A stretch of 64,000 bases of DNA from Undaria pinnatifida (GCA_012845835.1 JABAKD010000025.1:14041971-14105970); one strand, 5' to 3'. Shown: positions 1-10,865, counted from the stretch's first letter. Made by a program: numbers and translations. Notes: a model not told the origin generated them from the letters alone.

Positions 1-536
1 CCCTTTTTCTTATAGTTTGGTCTTAGGAGAGGGGTGTACAGAGTTGTTCATGTGACGAGCACGTCAGACAGCAAAAGAAGGTGTACCTCTACCCCACCGT
101 GTCATGTGCGTCATGCATGCCGACTGTTGTCTCACCCTATCTACTAATAGCAGCACACAACTGCGTTTGTATCGTGTCTCAAAATTCATAATTAGATGTT
201 GAACGATTACAGCATGGCTTAGCTCCAACGGTCGCCCCCCCCAGATGTATATATATATATACTCCGAAGTATCGCCCAACTACTTACTTACTTATTTTGC
301 TCATCCCATCGTTTAAATTTTCGTAACATTCTTCTCTCTCCCTCTCCCTCGTCCCTAGTCGTGACTCAGATCTACTGGGTCACATAGCGAGGCCTTCTCC
401 CCCTCCCCACTACGGTAAGCGTCTTCGTTTTGGTCGCTCGCGAGAAGACAAAATAACCGCTTTCTTCCCTCGCCGACTCGCATTGAATTGCGCTATTTCA
501 TACAGTACCAGACACCGGAATTCGGCATGGTCTTAC

Positions 537-758
537 CATCGCCGTGCTGCAGTACACCAGGGAAGTGCTCGCCGTCGACATGAAGAGCAAACTGTTGTCA
601 TTCGAGCTGAATCTCGTAGTGCACGGGACGGCGACGAAGGCGGGTATGGCCAGAAGGCCGCCGATTCGCTGCCATGCCGTGATTCCCAGCGCCTTGATGA
701 GTGGAGGAAATATGACAAGCTGTAGCGCGGCGACAGCCATGCCCGCCCCGATGAAAAC
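537..758 (-). CDS. Exon 6, ZIFL-like MFS transporter (TM8-TM9)
   Basis: 222 nt, 74 codons, phase 0 at both ends, acceptor TTTTGCCAG and donor GTAAGA. It begins VFIGAGMAVAALQLVIFPPL, equivalent to the TM8 segment of plant ZIFL proteins that ends in Y-P-P. It continues with I-K-A-L-G-I-T-A-W-Q-R-I-G-G and L-L-A-I-P-A-F-V-A-V-P, the TM9 segment. The remainder, to C-S-T-A-M, matches the family less clearly. The residues joining TM7 to TM8 (about 35-40 in plants) are absent between exons 5 and 6, so a further exon of 3n length should lie between 759 and 6,252. Confidence 0.9.
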
Positions 759-779
759 CTGGCAAAACCAATGAGGTAG

Positions 780-960
780 GGTTGGCAATCACCTCGACGG
801 TAGGGTTTGAACTACCGCTTGGTCTTGTACTTCTGCGAATATAATTTGTTGTACGTCTAGGACATACATGTGTTGGTCGGATTCTGCGCGAACGAACGCC
901 TTCCAAGTCATGGCTTCGGGTGAGGAAAAGTTGAGACCTTCGTGTCAGCAGCTCAGAAAT
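780..960 (-). repeat. Family H dispersed repeat
   Basis: The minus strand shares GACTTGGAAGGC, GTTCGTTCGC and GGTAGTTC with plus-strand copies at 3,265-3,440 and 5,160-5,370. More diverged copies are at 17,300-17,500, 18,360-18,540 and 21,390-21,600. The ends carry an inverted GAGCTCCT / AGGAGCTC word. No coding potential. Confidence 0.6.
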
Positions 961-1039
961 TTCCGATGGGCGCCCCTACCCCGGGATGGGTCTTCTAGAG
1001 TACCATGGACGCTGTAGTGCCGGGGACAGCGGGTAGAAT

Positions 1040-1245
1040 TTGTTTTTGCTGAAAATATTGGCTGAATGACGGGGGTCCTTAACCTCAACCGCTCGGAACG
1101 TAATTGCTGGTATGGTATTGCTTCTACGTATCATGATTTTTTTTTCTTAACGCACCTCTACGCCATGGGATTCTTCGTTGGGCCGTGCTTTCTTTTTCGA
1201 TAATAATCAAGTTTTTGGGTGGTCCTTTCAAGAGAAGAGTGTGGG
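1040..1245 (+). repeat. Family B MITE, degraded copy
   Basis: Recognised by the internal words GAATGACGGGG, CCTTAACC and GCCATGGGATT in family order. The terminal CTACGATAGAGGT is lost. Confidence 0.5.
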
Positions 1246-1369
1246 GTGGCATGTGTCGCAAGAAGTAGCTACATGCGCGAGCCCTAAACGCACCCCCTCG
1301 CTATCATAGCCTTGACCACGTTCTATAGTAGTCTTTGTCTCGGTCCAATGGCGTTGTTTTTTGCTGCAT

Positions 1370-2655
1370 TGCCAATCGGGATGGTGCCCCAGGCTATGCA
1401 GTCCTTCCCCGTGGGGTGTACCGAGCGCCTAGAGAAGGAACGCCTCTCCGAAACCTAGGAACATCGCCTGCCGCTACGTGATACGTGATTACTTATGCAT
1501 GCTCTGGATGCATTAAACTTGTGATATATGTGTAAGTCGTTGGTTACTTTGCCAATTTCGGTGGAATCCCAGCCTATAGAGTCCTCCCGCGTCGGGTGCA
1601 GGGAGTGTCGGAGCGGGAACGCCTCTTTGATACCTACAGTACGAACGTCCCCTTCCGTTGCATGATTACCAATACATTGTCGAGATGATCTCGACCGTGA
1701 TGAGTCCTCGAGATGTGTTATTTGTTTGTTGCCCTTATGCTAATCTATAAGGTATCCCGGCCTTTACAACTCTCCCACGTCGGGAGCAGGTGGTTCGCAA
1801 CCCTATGAGCATCCCCTATCGTTGCATGAGGATCAAGATACTCTTCAGATTATCTAGATCGTGACATGTCCTCGAGATGTGTTATGCGTTTATTACCTTA
1901 CTAATATCAACGGTATCCTAGCCTACATCGTCCGGCCAAGTCGGGTGCAGGGAGCACCCGGAGAGAACACGCCTCTTCAGAACCTACCAACACCCCCTAC
2001 ACCGTTAGATCAACATCAATACACGATCTAGATTATCTAGATCGTGATCTGTCCATTGCGTTGCTAGTCTTCTGCAACCTTGCCAATCTCGACGGTACCT
2101 CACCCTGTATAGTCCTCCCACGTCGGGTGTATGGAAAGCCCGGAGATGAAACGCTTCTTCGAAACATAAGAACACACCCTGCCGTTACATGAGTACCAAC
2201 ACATGATCTGGATGATCTAGCTCGTGATCTCTCCTCTGTGTAAATCGTTTGCTACGTTGACAATCTCGATGGTGTTTCAGCCTATACGGTCCTCCAGCGT
2301 CGGGTGTACTAAGATCCCAGGGAGGAAACGCCTCTTCGAAACCTATGAGAAACCCTGCCGTTGCAAGGGTATCGATATCACCTAGATGATCTGGATCGTG
2401 ATCTGTCCGATGCGTCCTCCCGAGAGGGAACGCCTTTTTGAAAGACAGTGGCATCCCGCACACCCCGCCGTTACATGATTATCAATATATGACCTAGATG
2501 CTCTATATCATGATCTGTCCGGTGCGGTTTTGGTGGTTACCTTGCCAATCTCGATGGTGCCCCAGCCTAGTCCCCCCACGTCGGGTGTACTTAATGCCCA
2601 AAGAGGAAACGCCTCTTCGAAACCGATGATCAGCGCCTGCGGTTTACACGAACAA
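1370..2655. repeat. Tandem satellite, about 180-bp monomer, about 7 diverged units
   Basis: Units start near 1,371, 1,552, 1,739, 1,901, 2,082, 2,259 and 2,544. Each carries, in order, a CCAATCTCGATGGT-like start, CAGCCTATA, TCCTCCCACGTCGGGTG, GGAACGCCTCTTCGAAACCT, CCTGCCGTTACATGA and a palindrome-rich GATCTAGATGATCTAGATC segment. Unit 6 is longer because part of a unit is duplicated inside it. It lies inside the intron before exon 6. Copies differ by many substitutions, so the array is old. Confidence 0.85.
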
Positions 2656-2864
2656 CACCAGCAAAATTAACTGCTTGGTTTGGATGCATTACATTCCCAC
2701 GAAAAGGGAGCTGCAAGACCCGTAGTTTCAGTTGAAAACAGGTGCCAAATCCAACTTGGCGATATTACAGGAAGGGAGCAAGCACCCCGCCCTCTTCCTC
2801 TTCCCATGGCAGACGTACTGCTGGAACGTTCTATGCATGGCGAGGCTCCTCAAATACAAATAGC

Positions 2865-3045
2865 GGAAATTTCATTTCTTTCTTCACAGTGTGACTTTTT
2901 GTATACCTAGGCCATGGGATTTTGCGTTCGAGTTGCGCACTTTCCTTTTTCTTAACTTGTTCGTTTTGGGCGGTGTATACTGTGAAGGCTTCCAAGGGTG
3001 AAGAGCCTCCGAGAACACTATCCTGCATCTCTTACCGTAGCCCGC
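2865..3045 (+). repeat. Family B MITE, partial copy
   Basis: Carries the internal GTATACCTAGGCCATGGGAT block and a degraded right end CTCTTACCGTAGC. The left end is missing. Confidence 0.6.
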
Positions 3046-3264
3046 CTCATTAAGGGTCTTTGCGATGTGTCGCGAAATCGTTTGTTGCCTTGGCCAAACA
3101 AAACAAACATAGAGTAGCTAGCATTCGTTATTATTGTTGATAGCATTCATCTGTTGACGTTCATCCTGTCATCATACATAGGAGTTATACATACTCAAAT
3201 GATATTACACCTGTAAAAACGAGCGGCCGGTGTATCACGCATCTTGTAAAATATGAGTAACGAG

Positions 3265-3440
3265 GAGCTCATTATCTCACCCGAAGAAATGATTTGAAGG
3301 CATTCGTTCGCGCAACCCGGCCAAGCGTCTTTGCCCTAGTCCTAACACAAACTGTACCACTAAAACTGTTGGACTGACCGTTAGTTCCTCACTTGAGGAG
3401 CTCAACCGACTAGGTATACCTTTTTTTGGCTCATATGCGC
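3265..3440 (+). repeat. Family H dispersed repeat
   Basis: Carries GAGGAGCTCATTATCTCACC, GGCATTCGTTCGCGCAACCC, TGCCCTAGTCCTA and GGTATACC, as at 5,160-5,370. Confidence 0.6.
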
Positions 3441-3489
3441 AACCCGTACCGGGGGATGACTCGAGCCCTTTAAATTTTCCCAACTCAGA

Positions 3490-4130
3490 CCGGCAACAAT
3501 GGAAGGCCAAAAGTTTGAAATAGCCGAAGATCCCAGCGCAACTTTGCCTGAACGGCCGCCTATGGACCCAATTTGGTAGAGTTTGTTTTTGAAACTTTCC
3601 AGAATTCCGAAAAAAAAACGACTTCTCGCGGCGATTTTGGCCAACATCGGCCTCGTAATATTATCAACAAGCAGATCTTGGATTAGACGCGGCGCCATTT
3701 CGTGTTCTCCACACACTTCGTTCGACGAAATCAACTTCAGCGTCGTGAACTCTGAACGTGGCGAGCTCGTTAAAGGCTCCGACCCCCTCTTGGTGTACAG
3801 CGCTCACTCTACGGCCGGTGATTTGTGGCGGGCGCCGATCACGCTTGTGTTAAAATCACATTTGGTGGCTGGTGTAGTGAAAATTGAGACAAATACTCTC
3901 TATCGTCTCCCAACCGGCGTTATATCACAATTTTGAGAGGATGTGACGGAAGACTACAAGACAACATGAACAACCTCTCACGCCCTAGGGCATGGATCGA
4001 GATGAACTCTTCAGCGCTGTCACCTACACTCATGTGACCTTGTCCGGAGCGAAGAGCAGTGACCATGGGTTGTCTCCATCTCGAGATCGAACGTCAATCG
4101 TGTTTGTTGGACAACGCTGATCAGCGCTTG
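3490..4130 (+). other. Non-repeat stretch with broken coding-like frames
   Basis: A plus-strand ATG at 3,499 opens a short frame (M-E-G-Q-K-F-E-I-A-E-D), stopping at 3,577. The same frame then stays open to 3,936, and a short frame beginning M-D-R-D-E-L-F-S-A-V-T starts near 3,992. I recognise no family. Both strands are partly open here, so it may be a decayed gene or chance. Confidence 0.2.
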
Positions 4131-4779
4131 ATGGAAAAAAGACAATATGACCTGTCGGACCGCATGCCGCAAAAGAGAGCCAGAAAAATATTATTTTAAT
4201 AGTTTTCCCCTCATAGCGACGTTACCCGGAATATTGCAGCAAATAGCCCCGAGAAAGGTTTCGAGACTTTTTGGCCACCTATCGGCTTTCCATTGTCATC
4301 GGTCTCACGGCTCACGTGTTGAGAAAAATATAATGGAATAGGTGAAGTCCGCCACGGAAGCGTTTGTTCCGAGCTGCGGCAACAATAACATATTAAGGCT
4401 CGTTTTTAACTCAATGAGGTACAGACCCCATTCGCGAGAGTCGCGGAATCTCCGCAGAGAAACCGGCCCATCCTAGGCTTCGTTCAGGCGCTTCTGGGCG
4501 GTGCCCATGATCCGGCGTATTGGGTTTCCATACTTATACAGGAATACTTGTTTAACGCTGTATGCATTGTTTGAATATTGAAGGGGCCGCCCTCAGCCGG
4601 GGGGGCAAAATAGACGTGCCTCGCTCGCCTGCAACAAGTCGGCGACTCGGCTGCTCACCACCATCTGTCTTCTCGAACCGACTTGCCGACTTGTGCCACG
4701 TAATAAACTCTAACGGCAGCTACCACCTCCCGGATAGTGGTTACCCGCTAAATCTTACCGACTGACGACGAGATGCGCG

Positions 4780-5030
4780 TTACGATTGAGGTGCACCACT
4801 TTTTTTCTGAGGTTCCTCAATCTGGAAACTTCAGCCCTCTCCCAAAACCCGATTCGGTGAAAAACAAACTGCTACCATGATGCCGGATGAAAAATCCCAT
4901 GGGCTAGGCACACCAAGAGAATCATGCCAAAAAAAATGTCCCATTTCCGACGATTTCGGGTTAAGAAGCCTCGTCAGTCAGAAAAATAATAGCCAAAAAA
5001 AGGTATACCTCTATCATATCATATGTCCAG
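4780..5030 (-). repeat. Family B MITE
   Basis: Inverted ends are GAGGTGCACCACTTTTTT on the left and AAAAAAAGGTATACCTCTAT on the right. The core reads CCCATGGGCTAGGCA and GACGATTTCGGGTTAAGAAG. About 250 bp, no ORF. Confidence 0.75.
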
Positions 5031-5159
5031 CAAACAATAATGTATTTTTTGTTCGTCGCACGCTGCGGTGGAGGTGGTCCGTTTCGTTTCTGGGGCTCTT
5101 CGTTTTAGGGAGGGCTTGGAGTCGTCCCATGCTTGGGGGGTGCAGCGCACAGCAGAACG

Positions 5160-5370
5160 TTTCTGAGCTCCTGACACGAGGAGCTCAATGTATCTCATCC
5201 TTGAACATGACTTGGAAGGCATTCGTTCGCTCGCACAACCCGACCGATATTTCTTCTATGCCCTAGTCATGGAAGGAATAATATTTCGTAATAAGTATCT
5301 GGCTGACCGGTGGTTCCGCACTTCAGGAAGCTCAACCGGCCAGAAGGTATACCTTTTTTTGGCTCGAAAC
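5160..5370 (+). repeat. Family H dispersed repeat
   Basis: A well preserved copy containing GACTTGGAAGGCATTCGTTC, CAACCCGACCG, ATGCCCTAGTC and CGGTGGTTCCGCACTTCAGG. It directly follows a family B copy. Confidence 0.65.
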
Positions 5371-5762
5371 GTGCAACCCCCCTACCATGGGATGATTCGA
5401 TTTCCAATCCGTCTCCCCAACACTGATTCGGTGCAAGACGATAGCTCCTGTGGGGTGGTCATTTTCGGATCTATTTTTTTGCCATGGCTCGGAAGTCACT
5501 CGCGGGAATTACTGACCCCACCTCTCCCTCGCGGCTCTTAAAAGCTTTGGGGTGCTGGTTGGTGTTTTGTTTACCACGTGAAACCGCCACGGAAAGGTTG
5601 GCTACGTGCGGCACTCGCCAATAAACTTGCGCAATACAGTGTCCTTTTCATTGAGGTACGGAGGCGACTCGGACGACTCGGGCGAGTGACTCAAACCCGG
5701 TAGTGGAGAAAGGGGTGTGTCGGTGTATCACGGGTTATCACGGTGTATCACCGTCGCCTGCC

Positions 5763-5985
5763 ACGATAGAGGTGTGTAGCACTGTTGGTCTGCAAATGGT
5801 TTCTGAATGGCGGGGCCAGTTTCTTTAACCCAAAAATCATCGGAAATATAGCTCATTTTGTTGCGTGATTTTTCGTTCAATACCTAGGCCATGGGACGTG
5901 TCCATCCGGAAACACTTTGTTGTTTTTAAGTTCCCAAAATGAGGAACTCCAGAACAAAAGCGGTGCATATCTATCTCGGCTTGTG
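5763..5985 (+). repeat. Family B MITE next to a poly-C tract
   Basis: Starts CCACGATAGAGGTGTG, with core GAATGGCGGGGCC, TTTCTTTAACCC and ATACCTAGGCCATGGGA. It is followed at 5,992-6,040 by an almost pure C tract. Confidence 0.7.
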
Positions 5986-6252
5986 TCTACCTCCCCCCCC
6001 CCCTTCCCCCCCCCCCCCACCCCCCCCCCCCCCCCCCCACCATAGCCGTGCCCCGCAAAAAACAAAAATGCCAAGCGAGAAAAAGAAATCCACGGTCTTT
6101 TAAGTATAAAATGGCAATTTTACTCCAAAAACAACCCACATGATTACGACGATTTTGGACTAAGGAGATCAGTCATGAAGAATACGCCCCTCAAAGCGGG
6201 AAAAAGCTCCATGTCCCTATCGTAGCACACGCCGTTCGACGTACCATCTCAC

Positions 6253-6585
6253 CTGCACCACGCACACGAGGAAGAGGACAGTCTTCACTTGAGGTGTCGC
6301 AAATAGTCCGTTCGGTCCAAACAGACCAAACTTCCTGTCTCCTTTTATCGCGCGATAACCACCACCATCACCACCACCACCACCACCACCACCTCCACCA
6401 CCACAGTCTCCATATCCGTTTGTTGCGCCCACACCGTCTCTGACGCTCTCCTCGATCTCCCCAGACTCAGGCGAAGCTTTGCGAAGTTGACTCTGTTTCT
6501 TCCGATCGTTTCCGTTTGGCCCAGGACCAGCTGAACATATCCTTGGTTGAGTCTGTTCGCCACCGCATTCGCTGCCATCCGTCAC
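6253..6585 (-). CDS. Exon 5, ZIFL-like MFS transporter (central loop and start of TM7)
   Basis: 333 nt, phase 0 at both ends. It starts V-T-D-G-S-E-C-G-G after acceptor CCAACAG and ends at V-V-Q before donor GTGAGA. The first 90 or so residues are a hydrophilic linker with acidic and basic stretches and a run of about 17 mostly glycine residues encoded by a CCA/CCT trinucleotide repeat (6,357-6,402). Then comes G-P-N-G-L-F-A-T-P-Q-V, the usual lead into TM7, and VKTVLFLVCVVQ, the first half of TM7. Linkers of this kind between the two six-helix halves are normal for MFS proteins and vary in length. The acceptor lies in a sequence present two more times upstream, so the exact exon start is less certain than the end. 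Confidence 0.82.
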
Positions 6586-6894
6586 CTGTTGGTACGTGAA
6601 ACCGCCGTTGCTCAGGCAAATCAAAAAGTTTGGACCGAAAACGTCAACTCCCTACCGCGTGGGATGACTAACATCAACCATGCGACCGCCCTGATGGCTT
6701 TCATATCTTTGTACCCGCTGGTTTTCTAATCCTGCCGGATACCTTCTGACAGAAGGCATGGGGGAAGCCGTTCGTTCAGGCACGCGATAGGGCCTGCCAG
6801 CTATATAGGGGAGACAACTGCTGACTATGAATCACAACGGCGCCGCAACAAATAGCGTGGATACCTTGTAAAACCGGCCGCTTCTTCTGCCATT

Positions 6895-6935
6895 AGTTAC
6901 CTGTCGGCACGGTGAAGCCGTCGCTGCTCAGGCCA
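6895..6935 (-). repeat. Copy 2 of the exon 5 splice-acceptor sequence
   Basis: The minus strand matches the exon 5 acceptor region: CTGAGCAGCGACGG, then TTCACCGTGCCGACAG, then GTAACTAATGGC. It would read V-T-N-G, where exon 5 reads V-T-D-G. A third copy is at 7,112-7,152. Neither leads into an open frame with the exon 5 linker. Confidence 0.6.
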
Positions 6936-7111
6936 TCTGCAAAAGGGGCCGCCATATCCTTCTCATGGAATGTTAGAAGTTCAACGCGTGGCCAATGTAT
7001 CACAGACATTTGGCAAAGTTGAGTATCGATCCCTCAACCACAGTCGAACTCGCAGCTCTGACCTGTTTACAGCATTTTATCGAGTTAGCCTTCTTACCCG
7101 GTTGATTCTTT

Positions 7112-7152
7112 CAGTTACCTGTTGGTATGTGAAACCGCTGCTTCTCGGGGAA
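7112..7152 (-). repeat. Copy 3 of the exon 5 splice-acceptor sequence
   Basis: The minus strand reads GCAGCGGTTTCACATACCAA, then CAG and GTAACTG. This is nearly identical to the acceptor of exon 5 over about 30 nt before diverging. Confidence 0.6.
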
Positions 7153-7438
7153 TTGGAAAGGCCAGTCAATGCTCCGTAACATGGTTTTAGATCGTGGACC
7201 TGTCCGGCAGTTTTGCCCCTGCTTCCAAGGGATACGGGGGGCGCAGAGAGAATTCATCGAAAATTAAAGGAAAGGATGGCTTAGTTCGTGAAACCCTGAG
7301 TGGTTTGGAGTCAACTTATGTGATGTGGTGTGATTCCGTGCCCGTTTATGTGATCGTGTGTTTGATTTTGTGCGCTGTTCGTACGTTTCTGATTTCGTGC
7401 GATTTTGTATGATTTTGTATGATCGTGGTCAAAGCGCC

Positions 7439-7600
7439 TCAGGATGTATACTGATCATTAAGCGAATTTTCCAGGTTCCAAGGTGGCATCAAGACGGGGT
7501 GGTTATATATCTGAACCACAGCAGTCAATATAAGCAGCGTAACAAGCATCTCGATGGCGGCGTACTTGGCGAAATAATGTGTCCCAAAAATCGCATCATG
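7439..7600 (-). pseudogene. Unassigned 53-codon open frame with a membrane-like helix
   Basis: After a TTAG at 7,601 the frame reads H-D-A-I-F-G-T-H-Y-F-A-K-Y-A, then AIEMLVTLLILTAVVQIY, then N-H-P-V-L-M-P-P, and stops at 7,439. Codons are G/C-ending over the hydrophobic part, unlike the surrounding repeats. It lies where the missing TM6 exon should be (between exons 4 and 5), but the phase does not fit exon 4 and the P-E-T ending of TM6 is absent. It may be a decayed exon, a foreign fragment or chance. Confidence 0.25.
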
Positions 7601-7648
7601 CTAAGGCGGAGGTGCACCATAATATTTCCGAGGCTCCTCAGGCGGTTG

Positions 7649-8045
7649 CTACGATAGAGGTACTACACCACTTTTTGGCTGAACTATTGCTGAATGACGG
7701 GGCTCTTTAACGCCTTTTACAACTAACTTGAAACCCATTTTCGGGGAAAAAAACACGTTGAAGACTTGGTGCTAACAATAGACGAATACGAACCATTTTT
7801 TCGCGACAAAATTTCCTGAACGACGGTGCTCCCTACGTATTAACCCATATTAACCCAAACTCGTCGAAATGTCATTTTTTGTTCAGAAAAATAAATCGTG
7901 TGCGTACCAAGGCAACCGTTTTTTCATCACGAAAAGACACTTTCGGCATTAAGCTCAAGATCGAATTTTGGGTGAGGTATGGAGCTCCTCAAGCTAAGAG
8001 AAGATCAGAAACAACAGCATACCACCTCTACCGTGGCACGCGTCG
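7649..8045 (+). repeat. Family B MITE, expanded or nested copy
   Basis: Left end GCTACGATAGAGGTACTACA, right end CACCTCTACCGTGGCACGCG. It is longer than the usual 250 bp, suggesting an insertion or two merged copies. Confidence 0.65.
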
Positions 8046-8097
8046 GAAACACTACACTTTTGTGTGGTGAAGTTATAGTACAACATAACGTATTGGC

Positions 8098-8352
8098 CCG
8101 TGCTACGATAGAGGTGTCACTTGTCGTCTGAAAGGGTTCTTAATGACGGGGCTCCTTAACCCAAAACCGACAGAAATTCACCCTTTTTAGTTGGCATGGT
8201 TATCCTTGTATACCTAGGCCATGGGATTTTTCATCCGCGATTAAGCAGGTATTTTTGTCCAAATCGGTTTTTGGATTAAGAAGCACATGTCGTAAGCTCC
8301 GAAAGTGAGGGGTAGTATTAGAAAAAACGTGGTGCACACCTCTATCGTAGCA
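8098..8352 (+). repeat. Family B MITE, reference copy
   Basis: The left end GTGCTACGATAGAGGTGTCA and right end CACACCTCTATCGTAGCATG are inverted repeats. The core is AATGACGGGGCTCCTTAACC and TATACCTAGGCCATGGGATT. 255 bp with no coding capacity, so a non-autonomous DNA transposon (MITE). At least 15 relatives are scattered through the window on both strands. Confidence 0.85.
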
Positions 8353-8359
8353 TGCGTCT

Positions 8360-8697
8360 ACTATCGTATAGTAGTATAGTATGGTATAGTATAGTATAGT
8401 ATAGTATAGTATAGTATAGTATAGTATAGTATAGTATAGTATAGTATAGTATAGTATAGTATAGTATAGTAGAGTATAGTATCTAGTATAGTATAGTAGA
8501 GTATAGTAAAGTAGAGTATAGTATAGTATAGTATAGTATAGTACCAGGTATAGAATAGTATAGTACAGTATAGTATAGCATAGTATGGTACAATGCAGTA
8601 CAGTACAGTATAGTGTAGTATAATATAGAATAGTATAGTATAGTATAGTATAGTATAGTATAGTATAGTATAGTATAGTATAGTATAGTATAGTATG
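8360..8697. repeat. (ATAGT)n pentanucleotide microsatellite
   Basis: About 340 bp of ATAGT units with scattered substitutions (AGAGT, ACAGT, ACCAGGT). It abuts the right end of the family B copy. An open frame runs right across it on the minus strand, but this is only the repeat read as Y-Y-T-I-L. Confidence 0.95.
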
Positions 8698-9165
8698 GGG
8701 AAGGGTTTTGGGGGGCATTAGTCTATAGATCTTGACCCCAAATAGTCGGAGTATTTAATAACTGCTGTACGTAAGACTTTCTGTTTTAGCGAAATTAGAT
8801 TTTCATGCACCTGTATGTAGGCCATGAAGAGTCTACCAGATACCAGGTATTGGTCAAGCTTCACTTTCTTTTTACCCAAAATTCATTTCTTGGGGTCGAG
8901 CGTATAGAGCGCATTCGGTCAGGAGCCTTCGAGAATAGATGCGCGTGACTTCATCGCAGCTTGCGCATGTATGTGCGTCCCCCGTGAGGAGCTTTATACT
9001 ATACTTTATACCCCACCCATTAATAACAACTTGTTTTCGGTAGTGCGACCCGACGGAAAGCCCAAGAGATAGACATACAAAACCTAACTAATACTTGCAA
9101 AAAGAGAAGGAAAAACCCGACATTTCTTGGCTAACTAAGGAGAGCACAGCAGTCGTTCACAAAAC

Positions 9166-9465
9166 GACGCGTGCTAGGTACGATAGCTAGGAACCACGTT
9201 TCTGCAAATATTTATTTTCTGAATGACTGGGCTCCTTAACCCAAAATCGTCGGAATATTCCAATTTATTGCTTAAAAGAAGCACAAGGTCTGTTTGCTTG
9301 CCCATTAATAGCTAGGCGATGGGGTTGTGTTCGTGAGCTTATTATTATTAGCCTGTTGATTTCATGAAATAAGTTTTTGCCCCACGAGCACAATTGGAGC
9401 GCCTTGAGTGAGGAGTCCCGGAAGAAAAAGACAATGGTTGATGCACCTCTACACCGCACTATTAG
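9166..9465 (+). repeat. Family B MITE
   Basis: Left end ACGCGTGCTAGGTACGATAG, core GAATGACTGGGCTCCTTAAC and AAAATCGTCGGAATATTCCA, right end GATGCACCTCTACACCGCAC. Confidence 0.7.
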
Positions 9466-9594
9466 TATCAATACTAATAGTAGCATGTCGCAGCCTCAGA
9501 ATGAAAAGAGTGTACACCGTTACCGTACTATTAGTACCGTTTGTATACTGTCAAGTTTACTATTGGTAGCATGCCTCAAGCTTCAAGGCAGACT

Positions 9595-9860
9595 GATTCT
9601 ACGATATCCCCCACCCAAAACCAGCAAAATTTCTTTAACGAGCGTTTCATGGCTGCTCGACAAGAAGAGGAAGGACGCGACGAAACACATCTATCTATTG
9701 CTATATTTTTTTAGTTTGTAAAGGATTATTAAACGATGACGTCGGGGTGGCAATGAGCACCGTATTTTTGAGGAGATACAGCCGGTATCATGGGAGCTGG
9801 TTTCAAAACCGGCGATTTCGTTAAAGAAAAGAAAAGTTGGGGAGGCGACCGTAGGACGAC
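9595..9860 (+). repeat. Family C MITE
   Basis: Left end GATTCTACGATATCCCCCAC then AAAACCAGC. The right half has GATGACGTCGGGGTGGCA, GGAGATAC, AGCTGGTTTCAAAACCGGCG and GGCGACCGTAGGA. About 265 bp, without coding potential. Confidence 0.75.
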
Positions 9861-10734
9861 TCGGCAGTTGAAGCCTCACATCAAGGAAATACGACTAAAC
9901 AAAGTAGGAAACGAAGAAGTCTAGCAAATTATCCAGGTCAAGGCTGGAGGGGTCACCCTCGTTTTTTTTTGTTTGCAGTGGGGTTCTCGGGGCCGTTCGC
10001 GCGAGTAACTCCCCCGTTCGTTTTGCGGTCTTACGATTTCGTGTTGTTTCATATTTTGCGCTATCAATCCGAAATGCAATGGCAAGCTTCGCTGCGCCTG
10101 ACAATTCGATGTTTTTTGTCCTTGTCCGTGAGGTGCGGAGGAGTCGTTCGTTTGCGACATCAATCGGCAAGGCAGTGGCAAGCCACGCTTGCGCCTCAAA
10201 TACCGATTATTTTGTTTCGTCCGTGGGATACGGAGCCGCTCGTTCGACTGGCTCGAAACCAAGAGGGAAAATTGGAGTACCCGCCCTATCGAAACCTTGG
10301 TCAATACAGCCCGTACACCAAAGGCCGATGAAATACGACATTGCCAAGGAAATGCCGGTACGGCCTTAGACCACGAAGGTACGAAAGGGCCAAACCCTTT
10401 GCAAATACCGCCGCCGAGGCTACCGTACTGCCCACCTTCCTGCCTCGTTTCGAGCACATTGCCCTCCGAAGTGTTTTGTCTCAGGAATGTGGACCATTAC
10501 AGTGAGCAGCAATAAAAGAGCCCCGAGTGAGCCCACCAGGTTTGGAAGCAAGAAGGGGTGCCTGCATCCGCGTTCAGGTCCGGGAGCAAGAGGGAGAGGC
10601 AGGGTTCAGGTAAAGACGACGATGTCACGGTGGCGTTAGAAGGAGGGATCTAGAACAATAATGAGATTGAGTTCGAGCGGCTATAACGTGGTAGACTATA
10701 GGGTCAAGACTACGTTAGAGGCGGGTCCATCAGT

Positions 10735-10865
10735 TTTCATTACCAGGTCTGACCCACTCGCGTGAGTGACTCTGTACCTCACGGAAAACTTTACCGCTGT
10801 GTGGCTTACCATTCCATAGCGGACTTAATATCGCATAGAAGCATGCTACGGTACAGGTTCAACGT
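10735..10865 (+). repeat. Family D repeat, partial
   Basis: Contains CCACTCGCGTGAGTGACTCT, GTACCTCACGGAAAAC and GGCTTACCATTCCATAGC. The ACTCGCGTGAGT palindrome is the family signature. Confidence 0.6.

Noticed and set aside
8200-8718. 172-codon open frame on the minus strand
   Set aside because: It is the ATAGT pentamer read as Y-Y-T-I-L repeats; a five-base repeat stays open in every frame lacking a stop word.
9921-10457. 178-codon minus-strand frame
   Set aside because: Several frames on both strands are open across the same GC-balanced stretch, no domain is visible, and it is within the intron after exon 4.
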